Below are positions 36,006 to 49,759 of a DNA stretch of 64,000 bases, piece after piece. The stretch is from Lingula anatina. Its lineage: Eukaryota; Brachiopoda; Lingulata; Lingulida; Lingulidae. A program made the position numbers and the translations under genes. Under the pieces are notes generated by a model, which searched no databases, was not told the origin of the DNA, and was given only the letters and a program-made list of their open reading frames with translations. Position 1 is the stretch's first letter. Every line of letters starts with the position of its first letter. The stretch is from positions 127,563 through 191,562 of the forward strand of contig NW_019775672.1 of NCBI RefSeq assembly GCF_001039355.2, given 5' to 3'.

Positions 36006-39000
36006 ATGTTGGAAATAACTGTGAAAACATTAGATGGACAAAACAAGAAGTTTACTGTGCCTGAAGATGTGAGTATCAGTGCCTAGTGATGTGCATATAT
36101 CCATGTCAGACCTGTCAACACTCCTGATCTCAGCAGAACTCTCCCGATTTGGGGGCCATCTCCTGATCTCCTGATTCAGGCTAAAAATCTCCTGATCTTT
36201 CATACTTTTATCTCTTTCTTTTTGATAGAACTTGCAGTGACTTCATTTACGAAAATGTGCCATAGCATAATTGCTCTCTTAGTTTAATTGTTGGAGGATA
36301 GTGATTGAATTAAAGATAAGGAGGAAATGCCAAAGACGAAATTATGTTAGGTCTTTTTATGAGTAACACCCTGAACACTGTGTATGTTAATGTTGTCATG
36401 AGATGAAGATTGTTCCAAAAGGAAAAGAGATACCGATCATTTTAACTTTTGTTTTTAATAATTGCTTTTGCAAGTAGACTTCCCAAGTTAACATTTAAAT
36501 GAACACCACCTGATCCAGCTGAGAAATCAGACCATTTAAAAAACAGTTCTCTTTTTTTTTTTTTTTTTTTGACAAGATTTAAGAGAACCATTCAGTTTTC
36601 ACCTTCATTGTCTCATTTTGCTGTGTCTGGTCTTTCACATGTTAAATTTATATGAAGCATCTGTTTTCCCAAACAATTGCAATGATATGCATGCTGTGTT
36701 TCCTTTTGCAGATTACTGTAAGGCAGTTCAAAGAAAGGATAGCAAACTCCATTGTAAGTATAGCATCATGGGTGATCTTTAACATACTAGTAACATTCTC
36801 TTTTTGAGTCTAACAATTACATGTTTAGGATGTGACATATTTCAAAGAAAAGATGTGGAATACAAAATTAAGTTTTACTGTATAAGTTTGAGGATGTATA
36901 TGGGATATTGATTGATATGTCAGGTCATTACCTGTTTTCATGACTTTTATTCTGTGTATGTTTGTACAGAAAATATTTTGATATGTTTAGGGATATATCA
37001 CTATTTTCATAAACACTTAAATCAAGATTTTTCATTTATTTGTTAGCATTTTCATTTTAAATTTTTTCAAAATCTCCCAAAAGGTTTAAAGTGCCAAGTT
37101 TTGAGAATTCCATGCCCGGTCTGGTGATGTCTCTGTTCATCTTCCTCATTTTCATTTACAGAATATCACTGCAGAACAGCAGAGGTTGATATTCCATGGC
37201 AGGGTACTGCAGGATGAAAAGAAATTGAATGAAAATGGTGAGTTGGGATTTTTTGGCACTGAATGCCTGTCATTTTAATTTATAAATTATGGTTAAGTGT
37301 TCTTATGACAGACAGACAGCCAGTTACATGCCCCTACTTAGTACCACAATGTTGCAAGTTCATGATAGCTTGTTCCAGTATCATAATAAGTTTAAAATGT
37401 ATTTCTGCTTTGGTTTAAAGAAATTATTTTCTCTGTAATATTTATTTTTGTTACCTACTCTAATGGGATTCAGAAAGTGTTAGTATCTAATGATTTCAAG
37501 TTCCGTAATTGAGAGTTAACTTTTATTTTTCTTTGATTAAGTAATTGAGATTTAACTTTCATTTTTATCTGATCAAGACTTCACACAGTATCTGTTGTTC
37601 AGATGAAATCTCATATTTTCAGATGTCGATGGCAAAGTGATACATGTTGTTGCCAGGCCCCCGCCTTCCAGCAGACCCCCGCCAACGTCATCAACAGCCA
37701 CTACTGCAGTGCCCCCTAGGGATGGCAGCACCACCACCAGCTATGTCATGGGGTCGTTTACCTTGCCAGCTGATGCCATGGATCCTAATTCAGTGCAGGT
37801 ATTTTTTATTTATTTATTATTTTTTTTTTCAATTTTGGACATAATCCAAACATTAATACACTTTCGTTATTGATACACTTTCGTTATACTGTTTTCAAAA
37901 CAAAGCTGCATGTGACATCTTTATACATTGTTGAATGGAAATTTAAATGAAAAGTGGTACATTTTGGGTGAAATTTTGTGCTTGAAAATATGTAAATAAA
38001 ACAGGCTTATTCATTTAGCCATTTAATTTATAAAGCTGAAAATGCTGGTCTTTGATGTTTTAAAATTATCATTGATGTAGAGTGAAGCAAAATCACCTCT
38101 CAGCTTATTTGTAAGTTTCAGTAAAGCTGTTATTGCTGAAGTTTTTTGCTGTGACTTTTTTTCGTAAGTGAACTGTTCAAATGCTTTTATGTAAAAACAT
38201 CTGTTTTAACAAATGTTTAAACAACCTAATGTTTTCAGCAAATTTTTTACTTTCAAAGATTGAATGCCAACATTTATTTCAGGCTTTTTTGCTATTCCAA
38301 TGTAGTGTATGTCCAAGTGATCGGAAAAAATGTATTTAAAGCAGAATTTTATGTGCAAACCGTGGCACTATTTCCCATCTTCTTACTTTCAGCAAATTGT
38401 GCAGCAAGTTGTAACAAACATGGGGGATATTGGAAGAAATGCTCGAGTCACTTCAAGATCTGCAGTAAGGGTTGTTTATTAATCACTATTATGAGAAATT
38501 ATTTATGCTATATTGATTTAAATGGAAAATGCTGAAGGAAAAAGAGAAGCATCTTGGAAAGTCCCCTTGGATTTTAGTCCCATATATATTTTTTTTCTTT
38601 TTCAAAATCAGATTTGAATTAAATTAAGACTTGGTTTAAAACCCATGGTGACCATAAAATGCATGACTTGTTTGAAAAAATTCATGTAAAATCATCCCTG
38701 AGGTTTCTTTCAGCCAGTTGAATTTAAGAGTACCAAGACTGTTTGATACTTAGTGAAAATAAAAAAGAATTAGATTATTTGTGCTCTTGTTTTTTTAGTC
38801 AGTGGGTGTCTTAAGTATGCAAAAGTCAGTACACATGCACTTTAAAAATGAGGTCTGTATATACTTCAGACGGGATTCAGTGAGCAGTCTTGATGTTCAA
38901 AACAAACCGTTAAGGAATAATGAATAGAGTACATTGTTGAAAGTTTTTGCTCTCTCTTTGAATTTTTTCATGTAAGTTACTTTAAGCATTTTATTGTTCT

Positions 39001-42000
39001 CTGTGGTGTAATTCCTGTCATAAAAGTCAATTATTACTCTTGTTACATTCCAGCCAGAACTTACTTATTGTCCTTGAAATATGCCAACTGCTTTTTGCCA
39101 GGGCCTGTGAGATTGCTTTATCCCAGACACGGTCACATTTTGTTTAATTTGAGTCCCACTAAGTTCACACTCATATGCGCTGATGGTTATATGGTACTCT
39201 GCCAATCATGATATCCAGGAATCTGAGTGTTTTTTCATTTTGGATCCTTTTATTTATTGCCCAAAGTTGCTAAAATTTGTATAACATGAACTGAAAAAGA
39301 AAGTTCGTAAACTTTGTATATCAAAAACTGTAAGAGAAAGAAAAAGAGAGTTTTCCTTTTCTTAGTGCATTTTTTTGTTCTCTTCCCTGAAATAGACAGG
39401 GTGTGATTTAAGCTGAATACTCTGAACTAATGAAAACATGACTCATACTTTATTTCAGCCTGATGGTTCCTCAGTTGATGTCCACATAAACCTGGGTAAC
39501 ATAGGAACAGTGCAGTTACGCAGTGAGGCACAGCAGAGGATTGAGAATGCCAGAAGAATGGTACAGGCTGCTACAGAGACACTGGATAGATTGGAGGTAG
39601 GGGAAAAAGCCCAGTAATCATGCTATGTTGGAATCACATGGCTGAGCTGCCAGTAAAGAAGTAGCCATATGGTGCCAGCAGAAAGCATTTTTTGTGAAAG
39701 TTATACGAACTTTGTCTTAACAAAATCAGTAAATGACATTTAAGGTTAGAGTTTACGTAGTTGGATTCTCCCCAATATGATGGAGAGATATAAGCACGTA
39801 TGTGATTTGTCCTCAAAGTATGTAAAAAGATTGTTAGTATTTTTTGCATAAATTTTTTTATTAATATTTGTCAAAAAGGATTTTCCTGCTGTTAGAATTC
39901 CAGTTTGTCTTCCAGAACCCCCCAGATGGTGCTGATGAGAGTAATGTAAATGCATATCTCAACATACCAGCAGTGAGAGCCTATGATAATATACAGATAA
40001 CAACACCCAATGGTAGCAGTGGGGCAGCTACAGCAACTACAGCTACAGTAACAACTACATCTACAACTCGTTCTGAGAGCACTCCTACAGGCAGTTCTTC
40101 TAGTTCTGCTTCTGTTGGGTCATCCAGTACAGGCGGTTTCAGTGGCACAGCCAGTACAAGCAATTCTAACAGCACAACCAGTGCTAGCAATGCCAGTGGT
40201 GGAAACAGCAATCGACCGACAACAACTGTCCCTGAAATGTAAGAAATAACTATAAACAATATTGGATTTTAGAGATTTTTATTCCTGATAATATTATGAA
40301 TAAAGCAAATTTTTACATAGGTTGTGAAGTGGGATTTGTGAAAAATATTTAAAATATTTGTCAGTCAAACATGTCATTTTCAGTATTTTGATCCTGAAAA
40401 TGAGCATGTTTCTTTTGATGCCTGAAAAAATCTGCCATTGCAAAGTTCAATGTCTTCAGTGAAAATGGTCCCAGTGATTTTACTATTCTTTATTAGTAGC
40501 CACCCTCCTCCCCTGGCTCTAGCAGATTTATTGAGTGAGGTATCAAGACTACAGGCCAGAGCTCAGACACACTTGGAAAGACTGCAGCAAGTCATGAGAG
40601 AGGATGCTAACTATGAGGGCAAGGTAATTATTGTTCAGTAGACATGCTGAGAGCAGCATGTGTGCTTGTGCCTACTGCAATTGCAGTGATAATGAGAATA
40701 ATTGCCTATATATATTTCAAAACCCATAATTAAAATTGAATTTCTTTTGTAATTATTGGTGATTTGGATCCAAGATTAAACCCCCAAGATTAACACCCAA
40801 AATTACTGTGTAATTTTTAGTTGAAAAGCACTTTTCAACTACAACCTACCAGTTAAATTGCCTGTATGTAATTCAAAGGGTCAGAGCTCCTCATTGACCT
40901 GAACATTTCATTCATGAGATATACCAACAAGATGTACATGGTTTCCATTGTATTGTAGGATGAAGATCGTAGAAGGGACCAGCGTTTATTTAACCTGGTA
41001 TCAGAAGTCATGCACTATCTGGGTCACGCCTACCACAGTATCAGTGACTTGATGGTGGACCTCAGTCAGCCGTCACCACGCCAGCTTCGGGCCCCAGTCA
41101 CACCAGTGGCACCAGCAGCAGTGGTGCAGCAAGCTGTACCCATTCATGTAAGTTACATCACACCACAGTCTGTCTCCATTTGTTTGAATTTCATTATAAA
41201 GCATCCTATTCATACCTATGTTTGTAAATTATATATGTAGCAGGTCGTGTGCCATGATGTGTAAGTTAAAGCACATGTTAGACAGGTCTATTAGGCTTGC
41301 ATACATGTATTTATATTTTAAATCTTTGATTATCTGTTTTTTGTTATAACAATTTGAATAACTGGTCAACTTTCTTGTTGTCAGGCACAAATACAGATCG
41401 ATCCATCAGGCTTACAGAGACGTAATGTCAATGTGAATGCGGCTGGTACACAAGCCGGCTCAGGTAGTACAGTATTTGGCAACACAGGCACCCAAGTAGG
41501 TGCAAGCAGTGCAGCCTCTGGCACTGCTGGAACCCAGGCCGGTACGGGACTTGGCAATCAGGCAATATTTGGCACCACAGGCACCCAGGCTGGTGCAGGA
41601 TTAGGTGCAACGGGTTCTACAGGCACCCAAGCTGGTGCGGGATTAGGCCCAGTGGGGTCCACAGGCACCCAGGCTGGTGCAGGACTTGGCTCTGGTGGGG
41701 TCTTTGTTGGATCCACAGGCATGCAGGCAGGGAGTAGTTTTGGTGCTGTGGGAACCATGGGAACACAGACGCAAGCAGTAGATCCCACAATGTCCACAGG
41801 CACACAGACAGGGGCTGTTCCTAGTGGAGTGGGGACTACAGGGACTCAGGCAGGGGCAGGTTTAGGCCCTGGTGGTATGATGTTTGGTACAGCAGGCACA
41901 CAGACATTGCCTGGCAACCTGCGAGGACTGTTGCCTGGAATGGTGCCTGGGATGGTGCCAGGCATGGTGCGACTACCAGGAGCATTCATGATTGGAGTGC

Positions 42001-43310
42001 CCCCACATCCAACCACGTCTAACAACCAGGTCAGAATGCTCTGATGGTGCTATTAAGTCAGCAATCTGTCGAGACATAGAGTCTTTCCAAGCTGATTTAA
42101 TAAGAGCTTTATGCACTCCTTTCAGTTGGATGTGGTGAAATCTTATAAATTTAAGATAAAATTGGAAATGAGGTTAACTTAATCCTCGTTACTTATCAGC
42201 AATGCAACAAAACTGTCTTTACAGATAACACTGTTTCAGGTTATGCAGCCCCATATGAAACAAATCAAACTCATCCTCATTATTTCAGGGTACGCAGACC
42301 AGCACATCTTCAACCACAACTGCTGGTGTGGGTCCCGGGCCCTTTGGTCCTCTCTTCAACCCTACAGCCAGCACCACAGGCTCTGGTGCCATGCCCTCCT
42401 ATACATTTGTACAGCTGGGACCTCACAATGTGACCATCAGTAATATATCAGCACAGTTTGTGCCACACTCAGAGGCTCAAGCAGAGGGGGGGACTTCTAC
42501 AGGAACTGCCACTACAGGATCTTCAAACACTGGGGCTGGGACTGCTACTACAGGAACTCCTCCAACTGGAACTGCTACTACCACCACAGCCTTTACTAAT
42601 GGCAGCAGGTCAGCAGTAGGAACTGCGCCAGCAGGTAAGTTAGTTTGGGGTAAAGAATGCATTAAAATATGTCTTCTACAGCTTATTTTTTTCACATTTT
42701 TATTTTTACCCCTTAATGCAAAATGGCGAATTTGTCTTAGGGCAGCATTGAGTTTACAGGGGCAGATGTATTTTGAAAACAACTATATATGATATATATT
42801 GATTCTTGTGAGTTGATGATATTGAAACTTCGCATTTAGTTGAATTTTAATGTGTGGTGTTTCTTTGGTGTTTGTCTTTTCGTTTCGTCACAAAGTCTCC
42901 ATGTGATAATTTTATGTGTGAAGGTTTGAGATTTTGATGATTACTCAAACATTTTCAGTTCCAGCGATCACATTTGCTTTACATTATCCCTATCATGGTT
43001 TCAATATTGATTTTCAAGACCAAGTCGACCTGATACTCTGTATGCAATTTGTTTATAGAGATGATTATTTCAGAATCTTCTAGAACATCAAATGCTCCTC
43101 CTTTCACCAGGACCGTTGGTGGAGCTGGTCACCTGCCTTTTGGTGACTTCTTGACTTTACTCAGGTCTATGCCAGGGCCACCAGGAAACCCTGGGGCTCA
43201 CATACCATCTGGTTCAAGTAAGACCCCCACTTGTCATGCCATTCAGTAGATGTGGGTCACTGAACTAACAATAGTTTATGCGCTTGTTTATTTGTGCTAT
43301 TCTCTGTAAT

Positions 43311-43379
<69 letters not shown>

Positions 43380-46300
43380 TTGTTGTTTGGTTTCTTTTGC
43401 AAATTTTGCTATGGTTTCAATATCATGCTCGAGGAATGTTAGTTTTTATTCACTGTTTTTTTTTCTCAACATATTAGTGATCTATAAGTAACCTTTGCTC
43501 AGATATACCTTCATTTTCATTGAATTATTAAACATTTAGCAAAGAAATAATTTCAGGTTAGCATGAAACGTGGTGAACTTATTACAGTGTTGTATTTTTG
43601 CTCTCCTTCTTTTTCAGAAAAAACAGCAAAAATATTGTGACAAGACTAATATTTGATAATTGTGATATGTTTGGATATTTTTACTAAATGGATATTTTTA
43701 CTTAATTCTTTAAACCTGCTGTTTGCCTTTTGTGTGATTTGAGTGAGTTGAGTAACTTCTGCATTATGTGAATAATGGAGGTTTATGTAATTTTCCAGAT
43801 GTACCACTGTGAAGAAAGTATTGCTTGAGGCATGTTTGCATACTGGCAACAAACTTTGTAAAAAATGTGAGACAGACCAAGGGCTATATTGTCATTTGTT
43901 GTTGCATCACATATTTGGTACATACCCACTTATCAAATGCAGTTCTTCGGGCCAGGGATGCACCAGACCTATACTTTGTGCATTGATGCCCAACTTGGTG
44001 AAGCAAGTTAAGTTCCATGCCCTGTAAATTGATGTGTTTCTGGCAAGTCTGATCTTTAATTTCAGGCATGAATGGGACTGCAACCACCAGCCCAGCTTCC
44101 TCATCCACTACCACTACATCATCCAGCACCAGTTCTAGTCAGGGTCCTCTCCCTGGTATGTTTCCCCCAGGGGGCTTTCCCCAGGGTCATTTCGGCAATC
44201 ACCCCCGAGGTGTGCTTGTTCCTGGCATGAGTGCCCCTGGAAACCGAGCTGTGGACCCCTATCTACCCTGTGGCTCACGACACTTTATGGCCAGGAGGAT
44301 GCCCAGTACCGCTGGAGGGGTAAGAATTGAGAGAGATTTTCTTTCTTATAATGTGAGAGTTCTGCATTCAAACATAGAAAAAGAGAAAAAAAATTATACA
44401 GAAGTTGTGATTGTCAAAGACTTGCCCAGATATTTTCATTTTGTAAAAATGCCTTGGATTTGTAAGAGTAAGGTTCACCTTCAAGTGTGCCCCATATTTC
44501 ATTCTCTTAACAATTAAGTGCCCTTTTTTATGGTAATTGATCTTTTTTCTTTTCAGTCTCCAGAAGGTTCCCTGACGGACATTTTGAACAACATAGTAAC
44601 ATCTTTGCTGAATCAGCAGAACCCTCATCTAGCAGGTAATTTATAACAGATAAGTGATAGCACCTTGAACTATTGCATTTTGGATGTTCATTTATTAAGT
44701 TCTTTTTTTTTTTTTTTTTTTTTCAAGTTTTGGAGAATATCAAAAATATCATCTTTAAAAAATGGCACATTATTTTAAAGAGGAGAAAATTGAAAGAGAA
44801 AATTTCTTGAAATGATCAGCTGGTCTTCCATAATCAGGTCAGTCTGCAGGGCAGCCTCAGTCTGCTGCCAGCAGTAGTGCCACCAGCACCACGTCCACCA
44901 CAACCACACCATCTGGTGCCAGCACAAGACTTACCCCAGCCTCCATGCCTAACCCCTTTTTGCAGCTAATGGGTATGGGCATTCCTGGACAGGGAGGACC
45001 AGCTCCACCTGGTGAGGAGAATCCATTGATGACTATGCTGAGAGGGGTTTTACAAAGTGCAGTAAGTAGGATAAAGATAATGATTGGTAGATTTAAATGT
45101 ATGCATTTTGAAAATATATATTTCATCTTGAATGCTGTTATACATGCCGTATATGTAAATAGAAATTTGCTGAAATACACTTCTTCTGCTACATGTATTC
45201 ATTACCTTCTCTTAAATTTTTTTGAGTGTGCTGACTTAGCAGTGCCTTGAGTAGATCCATTTTCAAAATGATTTTAATCATCAGTAGCTCACTGGTAATA
45301 TAATATTTATGCAATATCCTAGCACACTGAAGGTACCACCAGAACCACAACAACTACAACATCCTCCAGCAGCAGTGGAGCTAACAGTAGCAGTAACAGT
45401 AGCACCCCCTCCTCCACAGGAATGACAGATGAACTGTTTGCACAATTGATTGGTGGCGTCACACAGGCAGTGTCGCAGTCGCGCCTAGGCCAGGGTCAAG
45501 GCCAGACTGTGGCTACATTTCTGCGTAGTTTAGGAAGTGAGCACAGTGCAACTCAAGGAGAAGGTAAGGTTCTGTTATAAATAAAAATATAAGTATTGGG
45601 AAGGGAAATGAGTTGCCAGAATTAAGTGATTTCTGTCTCTGGTTACATATTTTGTCTGTGTATTCATGATGATTGCTGTGCATATAAACTTGTTATTGTA
45701 GCTGAAAAATTATTTCCGAAAGTTGACTATGTTGGTACATTTGTACTTTGATTTATCTTTTTCTTAGGCATAGTAATTGTGGTTTAACATTGAGGATGTG
45801 AAAGCTAGTAAATCACGTAGACTTGGACATTCACATCCATTTATACATTAAATTATATCAAGTCAGATTGATATGCTTGTTTAAACCAGGTTTAGTTAAC
45901 GACATCTTCAACTGCTTGGCTGAGCAGCTAACTTTCCCAGACATGATGGCCATTTTCATGGGAAATCCAGCATCACTAAATCGTACCCAGCATTCACTGC
46001 AAGAGTTTATACGAGACAGAATTTTAGAAGGACACGAGGCCACAGAGAGCGTGGTGAACGACGCTGTGGAAAGGCTGATAAATGATATGCAAGAGCAGAT
46101 GAGAGAAACCTGTGTGAGTACAGCATGCCGTTTTATTTGTTTAATCATGAATATGGGATTTGGATTTTTACATCAGTGGCATATCTGTAGCTCCAAATAC
46201 AAGACCTAGTTTCTTTCAGAATGCTGACAAAATGATGGCATGTAATTAATGTTTAATAGATTTAAAAGCAATGTTTTGATAAAAAGTTAGTTTAAGGAAT

Positions 46301-47620
46301 TGCAATTGGTTATTCACTTGAACAAATATATTTTCCTTCCTCAAATAAAATTATACAGATTTATTTTAAATCTTTGAATTTAAAGTGATGTATAAGACCC
46401 TGCTTTAGACTCTTTCTTCTTTTGAAGAAATAAAAAAATTGACATGGATACTGTATGTTGTTCTCAGGCCAATGAAGAAACTGTCCAGGAAGTGGACTTG
46501 ATGGCTACTCTTAATGAATTTACAAGACAGCAGCTCAGAGCCACCATCAGACTTATCATGAACTCCACAGGTTAGAGAGCATAACTTTCGTTATCCATTC
46601 TTAGTTTTCTTTTTCAAGTAAAACACAAGATTTGTATTTGATTGCAGTTTAATCTTTTTTTACTAATTGTATAAGCTAAAAAATGCCCATCCATATGAGA
46701 ACTACAATATGTTTGCTTTTCTGGAACGAAATAATTGAAATCTTTTTCTTTGATGCCAACTGCAGAGAATGACCCTAACTTTGGACGTTATCTGTACGAG
46801 AGGTGTCGCCAGGTGCTGATGGAGTTGATTGTTCTCTGTCGCTACTCTCTGAGTGGAGGTATACCGGCTATAGAGAGAATACTACATGGCAGAGTGGTGA
46901 GTGATAGGGTTATTTTTCCCTGTGTTGTTACTTGCTTCACACATATCTTAGAGGGTCTGGAGTGCTGCAGGAATTCAATAAGTATAGACTGGAATGTAAC
47001 TAACCAGAAAGAATGTAAATTAAATTCACAGTTATTATTATCATTAATAATTATATTTCATGTAATTTTGATTGTTTTGATGTTAAACTTACTATTAGGT
47101 TGTTATTGTGGTCTTAGTGGTTAATTGAAAATAGAATGGAAAAAATTCATTGATATATGTCAGAATTGTATAGACCAGGTGAATAGTTGGTATTAATTAA
47201 GATTAGGTTAGATTGGTTTATGAAAATGAAAAAAAAAATGCTCCTCTCATATTCTTTGATTTAACTGAAGTAAGTGAGTTATTTAGAAAGAATTACTACT
47301 GACACCTCTTCCACAATCTTTTTTGGGGACACTGTATTTTTATTTTTGTGTCATAAAAAACAAAAGCACTTGGCATCATATAAAAACAGTTTAATATGCA
47401 TTTTATAGAGACCATTCAAGCTTATTTTATATATGTTTGTATGTGTATTTTTTCTTCAGCGCCATGTCTCTGGTGACGTGAACCCTCTGATCCTGCAGTG
47501 GATGATTACTATGTCATCTCAGCATCTTCACTCTCTCCTGCCACAGATCACAATTACTGACACTGATGTCATGCACTATGTTGTCAGGTAATACAGAGCA
47601 ATACATTATCAGGGATATTT

Positions 47621-47699
<79 letters not shown>

Positions 47700-48550
47700 T
47701 TTAAAATAATGAAAATATCAGTCTTTCTTTTATGTGTTAAATACATAGGTGGGTGCTGAAGTCAAATGTTATGTTCATGATTTCATAAGTTACCACAATG
47801 TAGGAAAATATATAGAATTACACAAGGTTTTATGGCATTTATTTGTTTGTGACAAAAATAATAAAGGGCCAACCAGCAGTTCCATTTTTGTTTTAATGTA
47901 TATATTTTTGTACATCTAGGAAGTCTCCAGACAGCGCTGACAGTATGGATGTCAGCCCTGACCACCAGGAGGACCTGGAGTTCCAAGACGCTCTTGAGAC
48001 ACAGGAACCAGTGGTGACATCTACTGGAGAAAGTGGAGGAATGACTCCAGAGCCAGCAGCAGAGGTAATTTTGATGACCTTTTTTTGAATCTGAATTTTA
48101 CTAAAAAAAATATTAATAAAACATTAAAAAACAAACAGTGTTTGGTAATGTCTATGCTTAGCTGTGCCTTGGTTGATATCACTTTTTATGTACAGACACA
48201 GATGTGTCTGTACATATAGTCATCATCTGCGTCTGTCGTCGCTGTCGTCGTCGCTGTCGCCGTGCACTTTTACCGATAACACGATAAGTGGAAAACCATT
48301 TTACCTTTTGACTTGAAACTTGCAGAACTGATGACTATTCATAATACGCAGGTCAAGTTCGAAAATCAGCATGATCGGGTCACGTTTAGGGAATTTATGC
48401 TGTNTTTTTCTGGTAATTTAACAGTTTTTTGTGAAAATTTAATTTTTCACTTATTTGCATCTTTATTTTCTGTTCTTTGTCTGTACATTTGACAGCTTTG
48501 CTGCCTTGTTTAGGGTTTGCAAAAAATTCTTAGCTAAAGACTATAAATGC

Positions 48551-48587
<37 letters not shown>

Positions 48588-49387
48588 TATTAATCATGTA
48601 TTTTCCATGTATTTGTCCAGGCAATGGAAGTGTCTAGTCCTAAAGCTGGTGAAATCCCCACACCAGCTGAAGCATCACCAGTGGTGAATTCTCACATTGT
48701 TGGGGCTGGAGAGGATGTCACAGCCACAGGGGCTGCAGGCTGGGAGCAGCAAGTACCAGAGGTATTACTTGGCTGCATTATTTGCTTTGAATTGTGAGAA
48801 CAGTCATAGTAAAAACTTACAGTTCATAGCCGTTTTTGTAGCCACCAAGATAGAATTGCCTTAATACTAAATAAGAGAAGAAATACTAAAAGAAAAAGTT
48901 CCATTTTGTATAGTAGCTGTAAAGTCTGAGAGCAAAAAAAAAAAAAAAAAAAAAAAAAACAATAATAAATGGATAGTATAGAATGGATGTATATGAAATG
49001 AAACTTTCTTTAAGCAAAATTACAAGCATTAACCAAAGTTGTTATCTATAAATATAAATATTTATAAACATGTAGATACAGAAAGAAGTTAAATGACTGC
49101 CACTGCAATTTCTTGTCTAATTTCAATAATGTGAACAAGATGCCCTCACTTTTCCAAGACACCCGTTTCTCTATTTACCTTGTTTATAAATAGCAACACA
49201 GCTGATGTTCCTGTTTACTATGGTGTTTTCCAGGACTGGGTACCAATCATTAGAGAAGATGTTCAGCGCCAGAGGCGGCAGGCACCCCAGCAGCCACTCA
49301 GTGATGCCTACTTGAATGGCATGCCACCTAAGAGACGGAAGGTAAGAACATGCCTAATGTAATGTCTTTATCTGCCCTCGCCCTCTC

Positions 49388-49431
<44 letters not shown>

Positions 49432-49759
49432 AATCCCTCTGTTCTTAGATGTGCAATTTCTTTCATGATGCTTCAAGTCTTTTTATTTTCTTTTTCAGAT
49501 CATGTGCCAAGACAAGCCAGATGGTGTGCCCAAGGCTGCAGAGGTTCTCCCCGAGACACTGACCAGAGCTGTGAGGTCTGCAGGTGTCACCCCCAACACA
49601 AGTGTGTCCGCTTTGCTCAAGGATGCCTCTGAAAACACATTACTCCAAGACAAATTTGAGGAACAAGTTAAAAAAGACTTGAAGGACAAAGTTGAAAGCA
49701 ACCCTGACTATAAATCTCAAAAATATCCAAATGCAGAGAAATATTTAAAAAAGAAGTGA
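36006..49759 (+). CDS. BAG6: Large proline-rich protein BAG6 (Scythe/BAT3)
   Basis: 24 coding exons, phases consistent throughout, 1,458 aa. Exons: 36006-36068, 36712-36753, 37162-37237, 37623-37798, 38393-38464, 39459-39596, 39916-40238, 40500-40623, 40959-41147, 41385-42029, 42289-42634, 43074-43217, 44066-44319, 44557-44635, 44838-45061, 45323-45563, 45890-46113, 46468-46570, 46766-46896, 47460-47587, 47920-48064, 48621-48761, 49234-49341, 49499-49759. The N-terminal ubiquitin-like domain reads [15 protein letters not shown] and [14 protein letters not shown]. Long Pro/Thr/Ser/Gly-rich stretches follow, then the conserved helical region ([20 protein letters not shown]), an NLS at PPKRRK, and the C-terminal BAG-like helices. 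BAG6 with GET4 and UBL4A holds hydrophobic nascent chains for tail-anchor insertion or degradation. It exceeds human BAG6 (about 1,130 aa) through low-complexity inserts. AATAAA at 50288. Exon 8 may start at 40497. Confidence 0.96.
36103..36200. repeat. Possible dispersed repeat rich in CTCCTGATC words
   Basis: In BAG6 intron 1, the sequence GACCTGTCAACACTCCTGAT and then repeated CTCCTGATCT words has the look of a common invertebrate interspersed repeat. Single copy in this window. Confidence 0.4.
41433..41935 (+). repeat. Degenerate coding repeat, GTQ-type units in BAG6 exon 10
   Basis: About ten units of 13-18 residues, each opening with GTQAG, GTQVG, GTQTG or GMQAG, then a Gly/Ala-rich spacer such as [12 protein letters not shown] units share GGCACCCAGGCTGGTGCAGG. 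Three MVPG tetrapeptides follow, and exon 11 opens with one more GTQ. Confidence 0.9.
43312..43372. repeat. T homopolymer, about 61 bp
   Basis: Uninterrupted T run in the BAG6 intron after the exon ending 43217; its true length is likely unreliable. Confidence 0.95.
47622..47696. repeat. Compound (TG)n(AG)n microsatellite
   Basis: TG repeats to 47660 pass directly into AG repeats to 47696, 35 bp after a BAG6 exon donor. Confidence 0.95.
48187..48410. repeat. Dispersed-repeat-like block opening with a perfect hairpin
   Basis: TATGTACAGACACA and its exact reverse complement (48187-48200, 48203-48216, 2-bp loop) are followed by a GTCGTCGCTGTCG-rich stretch and a sequence that looks like interspersed repeats of molluscs (inference from style). 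It has an undetermined base at about 48403, so assembly here was hard. In a BAG6 intron. Confidence 0.5.
48551..48585. repeat. (AAT)n microsatellite
   Basis: Pure trinucleotide run shortly before the BAG6 exon at 48621. Confidence 0.95.

Noticed and set aside
39981-40259. 92-aa minus-strand frame rich in Val and Leu
   Set aside because: It is the antisense shadow of the Thr/Ser-rich BAG6 exon 7.
41558-41805. Two minus-strand Pro/Cys-rich frames
   Set aside because: They are antisense to the GTQ repeats of BAG6 exon 10; repeated DNA leaves several frames open.
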